Below are positions 35,701-45,999 of a DNA stretch of 64,000 bases, in pieces. The notes under the pieces are model-generated. The model ran no database searches, was not told the DNA's origin, and saw nothing but the letters and a program-made list of their open reading frames with translations. Position 1 is the stretch's first letter, and each line of letters starts with the position of its first letter. A program made the translations under genes and the position numbers. The stretch comes from Baylisascaris procyonis (lineage: Eukaryota; Nematoda; Chromadorea; Rhabditida; Ascarididae), in NCBI GenBank assembly GCA_037389465.1, contig JAZARR010000074.1, forward strand, positions 3,410,001-3,474,000, written 5' to 3'.

Positions 35701-37900
35701 CAAATTATGAGAACAGTCGTTATCACTGCTGATAAAAATGTGATAATATGTCTGATAATAAGTGTAGTAATAGTAGGAGTAGTAATGAAATAATATTAAT
35801 AATGTAAGTACAAGTATAAATATAAATATAAATATAAATATAAATATAAATATAAATGTAAATATAAATATAAATATAAATATAAATATAAATATAAATA
35901 CAAATATAAATATAAATATAAATATAAATATAAATATAAATATAAATATAAATATAAATATAAATATAAATACAAATACAAATACAAATATAAATATAAA
36001 TATACATAAACATATAAATATAAATTTTAAATATAAATGTAAATATAAATGCGAATGTAAATTTAATGTAAATATAAATATGAATTCTAATAATAGCAAC
36101 AATAATGAAAAATGAGTTATTCTTGTTGATTCCGTATTACTCAAACTTCTCTGAATAATGCAAGTTTGCGTACATATTGATCAGAAGCGAAACACGAATG
36201 ACGATGAAAGAATTTGAAAGTTTTTCGACAAATCTGTTAAAGGATAGCCTCTGTTATGGATTTTTCCTTAATAGTTATTACTAAACCTCAAAACAGCTTG
36301 CATATTTGGCATTACAGGTGACTCGTAGTTCGCCACAGCGGAGCACAGCATCGCAGTTACTATGTTATATTTCCAAAAAGTGCAACTGATATAAACTGCA
36401 TAAATTAACGTTCTTATTGCATCATTTGCTATTTGATGCATCAACCTATGACACTATCAATCCTCATCAAAGCAGGAGTTTAATTCGAAGCCAAAGCTGC
36501 TTATAGTACCGTTTGCAAAAGCTGGCAAGGCAACTGTCCTCCCGTAAAACTCGACCAAAAAATCTTTTCGACCTTATGCTTTCCATCCACTGGTGAGTTC
36601 TTTCAATTAGTCGACGATGGATGTTAGAATGTGGTCGAAGATTTAACCGACTGAGGTTTGGAGTATGTGCCAGATGACTTCAAGAAATTTTGATGAAAAA
36701 TAGAGTTGTGGAACCGATTCGAACGGTCTAATTTTTGACAATGCCCCCGCAAAACAAATTCAAATTAAGTAGAACTACCAGAAAACTGCAGATTTAGGTG
36801 ATTCTTGATTGTACATTGCGTGAGCACTGTACTACATGAGGTGATGGAAAAGCGGTTTTTTTTGACCATAAAATGAAGCCGCATAATAAATACACAGCAT
36901 AGTCTCCTTATGAATAAAATGTAGGTTCTGCTAATAGAAAGGAAAACATAATAGGATTGAGCATGAAATTGCGCATGTTTTGGGAAGGTATCCCTGAAGT
37001 GGCAAATACAAAAAGGAATCACATGACAGCCAAGGAAATTCGTTGGCTAATGACGCGACATAAAATACAACTTTTGTTTACAACGCTACAGTTTTAGGGG
37101 TTTCGAAAAGTTCTAGTGCTGCAGTGAAAGAGGTTTTCAAAAATTAGGCTGTCGTTCAGCTGCTAGCTGGAACTACTGAAGGATTGCAAGAGCGAAAGTG
37201 AGACTCTAAAAGGATAATGAAGTTCTGAAATTTTGAGTGCGATCTTAATAATTGCGTATCACCACCAAGTCGCTTGTTATGCATGCTCCAAGCACCTCTT
37301 ATTAGTGAACAGTAAGTAAAATACAAGTGGGAAGGAAAGAGGATTGAGAGAGAGTGACGAGGTGGTAATATGTGCGAAGTGCTCGCAAGACAATGCTAAG
37401 GAACAAGCTTCTAGACGAGTGTGACATTTGCCATTCTATGTTATTCCCACAAGGCTCCCAATTTAAAAGCTATTTGACTTAATTTTTTTTGGTATTTTCT
37501 GCTCGACTTTCTTCTTTTGCTTCAAGTTGCCTTCCTATTCCACTTTACTTTCTCGCTTCCTCGTAAGCGACGTGCGGAGCGCGATTTTGAGGTTCATTTA
37601 ACTTATCGGATCATATCTAAGTACTATTAGAGTTGTGTGACCCATCGCTGTAATCCTTTCTTAATTGAAATTCATGTTAAGCATATTTCCAACCTGTGTG
37701 ATATTTGCGATGCGAATATGTAAAGAGCGACACTTCTGTAGAATTGGGAGGGGATCGAGCTTAGTGAACTGAGGCGCTAGAACTGTTGAAAAGCGACGTG
37801 CGGAGCGCGTTAGTTGAGCGGTGATGGATTGTTTGCGTACGCTAACCGGATGATGTGCAACTAAGGTGGCTTTCTGAGCGTGGCACTTGCTCGGATCCAT
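32754..37900 (-). CDS. Four-exon gene; possible phospholipid scramblase / tubby-like-fold protein, putatively mitochondrial
   Basis: Exons on the - strand: 37900-37694, 35647-35422, 35119-34888, 32889-32754, giving 266 residues. Phases agree at all three junctions (0, then G|GA, then AG|G), and the donors of exons 2 and 3 are strong (GTGAGC, GTAAGT). TTTCAG lies directly before the ATG, suggesting spliced-leader addition. Residues 1-69 are basic and nearly acid-free around [12 protein letters not shown], like a mitochondrial presequence. Residues 70-222 look like a beta-rich domain ([45 protein letters not shown]). The last exon, [20 protein letters not shown], gives a hydrophobic C-terminal helix. 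The order beta strands, I..IV...F, D...I.., then charged residues and an apolar helix resembles the scramblase C-terminus and the related LURP/tubby-like fold. I infer this by eye, not from clear identity. Scramblases move phospholipids between membrane leaflets, and some members are mitochondrial. The gene model is moderately supported; the family is tentative. Confidence 0.55.
33668..34102 (+). other. Open stretch antisense to the last intron of the - strand gene, one in-frame TGA
   Basis: A strong acceptor (CTGTCCGTAATTTTCAG) ends at 33667. The phase-0 frame runs 63 codons to TGA at 33857-33859, then the same frame stays open another 80 codons to TAG at 34100-34102. The first part is GC-rich. 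No family is recognised ([16 protein letters not shown]; later [19 protein letters not shown]). Options are a real last exon ending at the TGA, a decayed gene with one nonsense change, or chance. Confidence 0.2.
34827..34859. repeat. Three tandem 11-bp units
   Basis: Units CTGCACAGAAT, TTGCACAGGAT and TTGCACAGAAT stand head to tail within the last intron of the - strand gene, about 30 bases inside its 5' splice site. Confidence 0.85.
35815..36066. repeat. (TATAAA)n hexanucleotide microsatellite
   Basis: About 31 near-perfect TATAAA units span 35815-36003, with scattered C or G substitutions. The array then decays to about 36080. A triplet-like AGT/AAT-rich lead-in lies at 35750-35800. It is inside the first intron of the - strand gene. 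Long open frames across it (such as 35632-36144) are artefacts of a 6-bp period free of stops. Confidence 0.97.
37565..37583. repeat. 19-bp repeat, copy 1 (intronic)
   Basis: AAGCGACGTGCGGAGCGCG, identical to 37791-37809 and in the same orientation, 226 bases apart. This copy lies in the first intron of the - strand gene. A shared GC-rich 19-mer is not expected by chance in 64 kb of AT-rich DNA. Confidence 0.9.
37791..37809. repeat. 19-bp repeat, copy 2 (in exon 1 of the - strand gene)
   Basis: An exact copy of the word at 37565-37583. On the - strand this copy encodes the basic RSARR core of the predicted presequence. Confidence 0.9.
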
Positions 37901-38056
37901 CTGAAATCGAATTCACTTCAACGCTTAATAATCGCCGTAGGCATCGCAGCAACAAAGTTCGCCTAAACTCTTAACGACTATTGGATAAATATGTAGGTCA
38001 TGTGAGAGATAACAAAGGAATCTATTACAATGACAGAGGGATAACGATGGGCATAC

Positions 38057-38171
38057 CTAAAATGCTGGAAGGGTGGAACGTCGTCAAGAGTACGTTTTCC
38101 TCTCAGTATGTCGCTTGTTAAAAGACAACGACAACGCCGAGGCATAAGGCAGATAGGTGGCAATTTCAAGG
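38057..38171 (-). other. Candidate 5' exon upstream of the - strand gene
   Basis: A 115-bp segment with an acceptor (TTTTTGACAG) and a donor (TTTAG|GTATGC), 156 bases before the exon that starts with ATG. One frame is fully open (PPICLMPRRCRCLLTSDILRGKR), but it leaves a phase that cannot join the next exon's open frame. The joining frame ends in TAG. If it is transcribed with the downstream gene it must be untranslated, or belong to another transcript. Confidence 0.25.
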
Positions 38172-41100
38172 CTGTCAAAAACACAACGACGCTACGTAAA
38201 AAGTTTTAGAGAATGTAACAAGTTTTCCAGAATAAAATTCTAAAAAGCATTGCAAGTGAGTAAGATACTCTGAGAATAGCAGCGATGCGATCTGACTGAT
38301 ATCTTCCATTTTTGACTAGGGGCTACCGCTCAGGCTCAGGCATAGTTCCGCACTATTTCCTTCACTCAATTTTTAATATCCACCATTGCAGATAAAAATT
38401 GTGAATTCACCGTCTGTCTTCTAATGGATGAGTCAAACGATGGATGGGAGATGCAGTGGTCACAGGAGCCGCATCGGCCATAATTTACAGGATGTAGGAC
38501 TTTATAGAACGCTTGGACTGTTTGAGACCTGAATGAGCACTAGGGAAACGGCAAAAGCTCGGCATTCTTTCGATGGCAGGGAAAGAGGGCATTAGGATAG
38601 GAAGAGATAGAAGAAAATTGCCATTTCTGGAGATAGGACCCGCGTAAATATATGAATGACGAATGGGAAGGTGCACATTTGTGAGTCTTTTCTCATATAA
38701 GGAAAAGTTGTCACAATATGTTATAGAAAAATTTACATAGAATATCGATAAAGAAATGTGAAATGAAAATTTGGGATGTGAAAATTAAAAAGATATGGGC
38801 CATCATCATCGCATCGTGGCCTCGATATGTAATGTCAGCAAACTGGTAAGATGCATTAGAGCTGTAGGGTGGCGAGTGAATGGTGCTGTTCAAAAACGTT
38901 TCGAATTCTATATTAGAGTCATTGTCAAATCGTACTTATTATAAAACACCAATGTTAATAGTACAAAGCGTGAATGTAATCCGATTTGAATGTGGGTTGG
39001 CGAGGGGGATTTATGAATTGTTTGAGTGAATTCATACAACAAATAGCGATTACGCCAATGTTTACAATGTTTGTGTGGTGTTGATAATATAGCTCCTTGG
39101 TGATCGAATTAGACGCCACCGGAAAGGCATTCCGAACTCTTTTAGCAACAGTTTCTATACCAATAAATAGAAGCAACTGAATAAGGCGGACAAATATCAT
39201 ATCATTGTTAAAGCTAAACGAAGAATGGCAAAGATAATTGATGTGAAATTAATGATTACGACAATCACAACAAGAGGAAAACAAGCTGGCATACGACAAC
39301 ATAGCACTATCCCATTTCATAGAGAATAAAGGAGAAAACATTTGCAGAAGGCAAACAACGTAACGAACGATGAGCACCCTTTATTATTAGAAGTGATTTT
39401 GATATTTATTTGAAAGTGGAAATAATGATAGAGCATAGTCAAAATTGATAACAGATCATTTTCTCAAAGCAAAAGGACTGTTTGAATAAACCAGCCGGGC
39501 CAGCTGAAAATATATTGAATGATTTGAATTTGAATATATTGAAAATAATTGAATATTATATTGAATAATATGTTAAAACAATGTAAATAGGTAATGGAGT
39601 TTGTCACTGAAAAAAATAGTAACAAGTAAGAAGAGGATTGTGTTGTTTGAAATGTTCAAAAGAAAACGAAGATCATAGTAGTCAGTAGCTAAGTTCAACG
39701 ATCAATGGTAGAATTCTCTTTTTCCCTTTACTCAGATAAGGAAGCAAGTGATCTCGTTTGTCTATAAAAACTACTGCATATATGTGAAGATAGTATCTAT
39801 AAAAATAATCGATCTACTTAAATTTTATTGCTGACATTGGAAGTGGTGGATCATATTAAAGTCTGATGCTTGCCTGAGTGGACGAAATTAACAGATGGGC
39901 TAGGACATGAGCGCAGAAGAAAACTGATTGAAAAACTGAAGAAATGAAAACTTGCTACTGTCACCTGAATTAGGAAAAGACGTATAAAAAGGCTAGTTGG
40001 TGGAGGTGGAGGAAGGTTACCAAATTTGACAGCTTCAGCATGCACCTCAGCAACAACGCTTATTTATGGGAAGAAACACACGTGGTCTCATTTGGGAATT
40101 ACAACATTGTATTTGTTTTTTAACAGCTGTTAGAAATTTCGTTTCGGTGTCTGTATTTCCAGATTTTGCACCCGTTTTGAGTTTAATCATAAAACCGAGC
40201 AAAGATATGGCATTTTCTGTGCGCATTTAGAATTTGCGACACAAACACCTATCATCGTAATGTCATGTCTATGACTATCTGCTTGCTTTAACGTTGAAGT
40301 CAAAATAGGAAACGTTGTGCTTTTAAACACGGATTGCTTTCCAATTCCATCTATCGCTGGGCTGTTATCGGCATTGATTTTCCCTTGAAATCGGCACATT
40401 CAAAATTATGCGTTCGATTTTCAGAGTGGTTTAATGAGGAGGGAAGTTGAACTATTAAAAACTTTTCACTGTTCATGTGCAAGCACCCAATCCAGTGAAA
40501 TAAAATGCAAAGAGCGTATATCGTGCGAACGTTTCTTTATGGCATTGATATTTCTTTATCCTACGTTTGTTATATAACGCTAACATATACATCAAAGAAA
40601 TCACCGAAATGGATTCTCAACGAGAAAAATTTTATCGTTTCTTCTTCTATGAAAGCAGCAAATCAGCAATGCTTCAATGAAGAATAAAAAAAAAAAACGG
40701 CACTTATACCATTCATATACGATGTATTTGATTATCGTGTTCATCAATTGTGAAATAATTCGATCGTTGGAGAGCACAAATCGTTGAAGTGCTCACTGGA
40801 GTTCATTATGACTTAGGTGAACATTTTATAATAAAGCATCCAATATTTAGTGTATCAAATACAAAAATATATTCATTAAAATCATTTTCATTGCGTTTTT
40901 ATGGAGCAATAACAATCGATTAATTCTGCAATAAAGTAATCGACTTGAAAATTTTTCTTCTTTTCTTTCAAATTCCCATTTTTTTCTTTCAAATTTTCTT
41001 CTTTCCGGCAAAGTTTCATCAAAGAAGCGATAAAAAACTAACAAAAATTTCAAATACGTCGGTTAAATTTTAGGATGGATGCATTCAGCATCAAAAATTT

Positions 41101-44100
41101 TTACATGAGGAGAGTCTGTATTGTCTCATCATCAATTATGTCAATGAAAAATTCCATCAGAAAGCAAGGTTGCCAAACCACTGTCCACTTACAACAAGAA
41201 AAAAATTACGATAAATAAAGACCAAAAAACGCATTAGAATCAAAATTTGATCCTCAAATAGCACGTTTGTTTGAGTATCTGTTGCCTTAATACGAATACA
41301 TGCTCCTCTTGATTCTAATGTCTCTCTTTGCCTATTTCTAATATCTCCGTACCTAAAACATGCAGTACAGCCGCGGAACGTTAATAAAATAATTTGCATA
41401 GAATATGAGGGGATTTTGCACAAGCCAATGCGATATGTTGATTTTGTAAAAGCGCATAGAATAGTATTGTTAGTAAATAAATGAATAGAGGTATATGCGA
41501 TATATACCCAAAAAAGTGTCAGCAAAGAAACAAATGCTAATCGAGAAAACATTATTGCGAGAGTTATCTCAAATGAGCATTAATTCGTTGTCGCTCGATT
41601 TTATTTGAAAATAACGCCGAATTGCTCGAATTATGCTAGAAAAAAGGGCCGTAAAGCAGCCGCAGAGGCCTTTAAATAAAATCGATTTCCATCAACTCTT
41701 TCGTTTGTTGAATTCAACATAATGAAAGCGTAATATTGGCGACTAAGAATAACAACAAAAAAAAAAATTTTCATAATGGAAGTGCAAATGTATTTGTGAG
41801 GTGCTTGAATTACGATAAAAGTTTGCCGGACGAATTTGTTTAGAGGTGTGTATCACTTCGAATATTCATGGAAATGAATAAGAATGTTACTAAAGTGCTG
41901 TGAAACAAGTGGAGCACATTGCTCGCAATCACCGTTCAGCCTTTATAAGAATGATTCGTAGTTTATTTATTTTCACTATGATCGCTTTTATTTTAACTCA
42001 CGTTTTAGCTCCGATGTTTCATCCATATAACTGCTAACTGCTCAACAAACTTGTCCTCTAATGGTAACCTTGAAATGACCAAATACAAAAATCAGATAAG
42101 CAAATATTTAACTCTTCCGGAAAACAAATCTGACGACATCTGAAGAAAAGACAAGTTATGATGTTCGAACGAAGTGACGAGAACTGCTATAACATGCTAT
42201 AACCAATTTGAGAAATATTCTATAATCACGTGCAAATCCTTACTGTGACAATAATAGTTCGGGCATTGTTGAATTTATTATGAAACAAAATTAATTATTG
42301 AAGCAATTATTGTGCATTCTTAAATCGGCACAATAGTAGAATTCAGAGGCATAACGTTGAGTTAGAATGGTTTTCTTTCATTCTTACATAACATTCGTGT
42401 TAGTTATTTCATCTAGATGCAAAAAAATACATTTTAATGATTTGTTATGGTCAAAGAATTTGAAAAAAAAATGGAACCTTCAATGATAGCTTCCAATTTC
42501 GCCTCACGTCTCTATTGTTCAGCAATGATCCATCATAGCTCAGTATGCTGAATTATTCTGCAATCGCTTAAATTTGAATTTTGCAAAGTGTCCTATGCTG
42601 GCGCCAATATCTGCGCCCGTTGTGATGGATAACTCGAGAGATAGTATTCTCTACGATGCATTTGCGGCGCTATGATAAATTGAAGCGATCAGTATACGTA
42701 GTTTGTGAAGCATGATCTGGTAATTTCAGAACTCGAATTAACTATACAAATGAATTTCTTTCCGGCAGTAGGAACTGTTTCGAACTAGAAGGAATTGCTC
42801 ACGAACCATGGGTTGCAAAGCGTCCAATTTCTCGCCACTAGAATCGTTCTGGCAGTGCGATAACGATTAGTTAGATCCAATTTTTATGTGCCTGAGGAGT
42901 GTTGTTTCGAATGAAGAAATTTATTTTTATAGGAAATAGGAATTACTAAATTTTCCATTGTTAAATAATATTTTTGGTTTCGCTGTGAAAAGCAGATATA
43001 GTTAATCAGCTAAGAGGCTGTTGTGAAGAAATTTCAAATCTTGGGAGGCCTTCTTGGCCTACGAATCATATCTATGCACACCTTTAGATTTCCCAGAGGA
43101 TGAAATAAGCGCTGCAAATAGATACGCAAGAACACTAAAAGCAATAATACGTTTAGCAATGCAGCATAAGAAAGCGTGCAAAAGTCGAGTGCAAGAAGAC
43201 ATTTTCACAAAATTCCAAATAACATGTACACATCATTTGCATAACCGGACTATTGTTAACTAATGCAAAATGAAAAGCACTATTGAAAATTTCGTTGGCG
43301 TTACTTTGGAAGTAGGCAGTTTGCGGCATCCATTTGATGCAAAAAACTGCAGTCACTTTCCGTTTCGAAGGGAGTTACTCGAAATTCTTTGCTTCTATCG
43401 AAAATCTATCGGTGAGCATCAACTTTCATAGGTGAAAGATTGTAAAGTTGGCAAAAGTGGAAATATCCATGTGACGGATGTAATTTTTATATATGCGGAA
43501 AGTGGATAAGGAACAGGTTTTGTAAGCATTACACAACGTCCAAAGAGGCACTCATTACACTACATCCATTTGTACGAGTGTACTGGCTGTGATAGCTACA
43601 TGCATTATGCACGCTTTTGAACATGCTCATGCTTCATTCGCTGCTTGATGTTATGAACGATGAGAAATGCAATAACGATCTTAATTTGCATACATTAAAA
43701 TCGATTAATAATAATTTGGTTAAAAGAGAGTGCAGTTGAAAGCTCTATATTTGAAATTCGCGCTACATTGGTACCATTTATTTTACTTGTTTTCTTTACT
43801 ACTTTGGAAACGCTATCATCGCCGATGATAAACAAAAACTGCCATTCACGTGGCAGGATTACGTTTTACACTCTAGTATATTAACTCCGCTGTAAGCGTT
43901 CTGTGGTATTGTTGCTATATTGAGCTTACAAAACAATATTTTAGATCTACGAGCTACCAGTACATGTTAAAGAATGGCGTCATATGTATCATTACATAGA
44001 AAACAACAAAAGAAGGTTGCATCATGCAGATCAGTAACACTTCCATCAATGATAACATATGCCAGATCCTTCATTTCTAAGAGATATTAGCGTTCCATCT

Positions 44101-44317
44101 GGATTCTATATCCCAGTTTTTTCATGCCGTTGTCGTTTCTTGTCGCTTGAACTAGCAACGGCGCAAGACAGCGGTGTTTTATTATATAAGGAAAATTTTA
44201 GGAGGTTTATGAACGATGCTTATTATCGAAGTATGTTGATGTTTCCTTCCATTTTTTTATCAGATACATCAACAAATACGAGAGGCCAACGTCTAGAATG
44301 CCTTCATCGGTTGGTTT
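38172..44317. other. AT-rich stretch, no gene recognised
   Basis: Moderate open frames occur (41157-41552 and 38485-38676 on the - strand, 43054-43263 on the + strand), but none has good splice borders or a recognisable product. Confidence 0.4.
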
Positions 44318-44333
44318 ATGACTCCGGAGTCAT
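44318..44333. repeat. 16-bp perfect palindrome
   Basis: ATGACTCCGGAGTCAT is its own reverse complement. Its core ACTCCGGAGT recurs at 44491-44500 (as GACTCCGGAGTC) and 3475-3484. It sits inside a 102-codon open frame (44059-44367, +) that I do not otherwise support. Confidence 0.85.
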
Positions 44334-44489
44334 GCTTCTTCTGAACTCCATTGTAGCGTTCATTTAAATCCAGACGGTCGCTTGTCCACTGCTTATGAAG
44401 TAGTATAAGACGTTCAGTGACGACAGAAACTCGTGGTTGAACGCATTTAACTCGTCGCTGCCTATGCAGCTAAATTTATATGGGGCTCT

Positions 44490-44501
44490 GACTCCGGAGT
44501 C
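44490..44501. repeat. 12-bp palindrome GACTCCGGAGTC
   Basis: Second copy of the palindromic core, 170 bases after the first and in the same sequence context TGACTCCGGAGTC. Confidence 0.8.
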
Positions 44502-45078
44502 TCCTGTCGCTAGCCAAAAGAATAAAACTTAAGCTAAATGAATATTGCCTCCACGGAAAATGAGCTAGTATGTAGCATTTTTCTACGTGAGAGATTTGAT
44601 GGGATATTTCATTTCACTTCAACGGCAAATTTTTAAAAGAAAGAAATAATTTGGAATAAAACGATGAAAACGCAATCAGTGATTGATTGCTAAGTTGGAG
44701 TTAGGCTACTATTAAATTCTTCACCGAGAGAAAGGAAGAAAGGTTGAAGGGCACTGATGAAAATCATTCAACTAAAAATGAGTGCAGTTAAATTGTCAAA
44801 ATCCATACTCTGCAATAGCAATAAGAACCAATGTTGATGCGAATATAAGTGAGTGCGCAAGAAGGTAATAACAAAGCATATTAAGAGAATAAATCACTGC
44901 TGTATGAGCGAACCGTTTTACGTATTGACGCATATCATATTTGGGAAAGAGTAAACGCTTCGTTAATAACTTCACTTATTGCTGCTGTTATGCTCCATTT
45001 CCGATTAAAAAAGCTTCTATGTTAATGATAGGACAGGTGGCAATTCTTTAGGTGAAAGTATTTTTGTAAGATAAGCTT

Positions 45079-45501
45079 TTAAAAGAACTCAATAATGCCG
45101 TATTCGCATTGACATTCTTTAGGGAAAATAAATTCCGTTTGATGGATTGCATGAATATCCTTCACGTAAGTTAAATAATTTCGAAGGTGTTTCTCGAACC
45201 TCCAACTTATCGAATATTTCGAAGATCTCGGCATTTGGTTAAGCGTTGTATCTGCAAAAACCGATGGAGAAGCAGCTCGTAATATCGCGCTTATCCTCTC
45301 CCTCCGCCTCTCCCTCTCACCCAGTACTCTCATGAACATTTTGAAGTTGTGCTGAACTCTCAGAGAGTTTTTTTCTTTCCGAAGTGAAGTGCCGCGAATT
45401 ATGTATACAGATGGAATTTCCTCTATTTTCGGCTGAAATTGCATTAATTCCTCTTGCCATCCGCCCGTTCCTTTGCTACCTCTGTGATCATTTCTCAGCA
45501 C
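45079..45501 (-). other. 140-codon open frame, unassigned
   Basis: One of the longest non-repetitive frames in the window, polar and Arg/Glu-rich (GERERRRERISAILRAA) where it crosses a C/T-rich tract. An internal donor-like GTGAGAG and acceptor TTTTTGCAG fall inside it, and no family is recognised. The Arg/Glu run is explained by the complementary GA-rich tract, so chance is the likeliest reading. Confidence 0.12.
45291..45324. repeat. Pyrimidine-rich tract
   Basis: CT-rich run (TCCTCTCCCTCCGCCTCTCC and onward) ending in CCAG. Similar tracts lie at 45928-45985 and 56721-56842. Confidence 0.7.
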
Positions 45502-45927
45502 TGTGCTACAAGAGTATCGTTGTTTTCTGCGCGCTAAATTTATTCACATATCACATTTGATAAATTGTCCGCATCTCTCATTACTGCAGAAGTTTGACTA
45601 CATATTAACCACTTTCACCTTCTAACGATTGTGGAGAATTGTTTAAGAGACATTCTATTTACTGTTGTTGAATACGAAAGATTTTATTGAAACAATCGTT
45701 ATGCATTTGCCCATAGAAAGGGCAAAATTCACGCTACGAATACCCAACAATGAATACATTTGAAATCTTAACGACTAATAGTAAAAAAATATAAAGCTAT
45801 AAAAGTCAATTTTTGGCCTATTGAGAACAAAGAAGAATCCAGAGGAGTAATGGAATATGTTGTGAATGCGCGTGAATTCTCACGAGTTTCTGGAGAGGTG
45901 TACAAGGAATTATCGTCTAATGTTACA

Positions 45928-45985
45928 ACTCCTTTCACTCATCTCAACCACCATCCCTTCCCTCTGCCACTCCCTCTCCCCACTA
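45928..45985. repeat. Pyrimidine-rich tract
   Basis: CT-rich segment including CCCTCTGCCACTCCCTCTCC. It resembles the tract at 45291-45324 in composition and phrasing. Confidence 0.65.
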
Positions 45986-45999
45986 GTGATTATTAGTTC

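Noticed and set aside
35632..36144. 170-codon - strand open frame
   Set aside because: Produced by the stop-free 6-bp repeat; the protein is an IF/YL-type periodic artefact.
36481..37140. Possible mariner/Tc1-like transposon remnant
   Set aside because: No terminal inverted repeats, TA target duplication or transposase catalytic motif could be read from the sequence.
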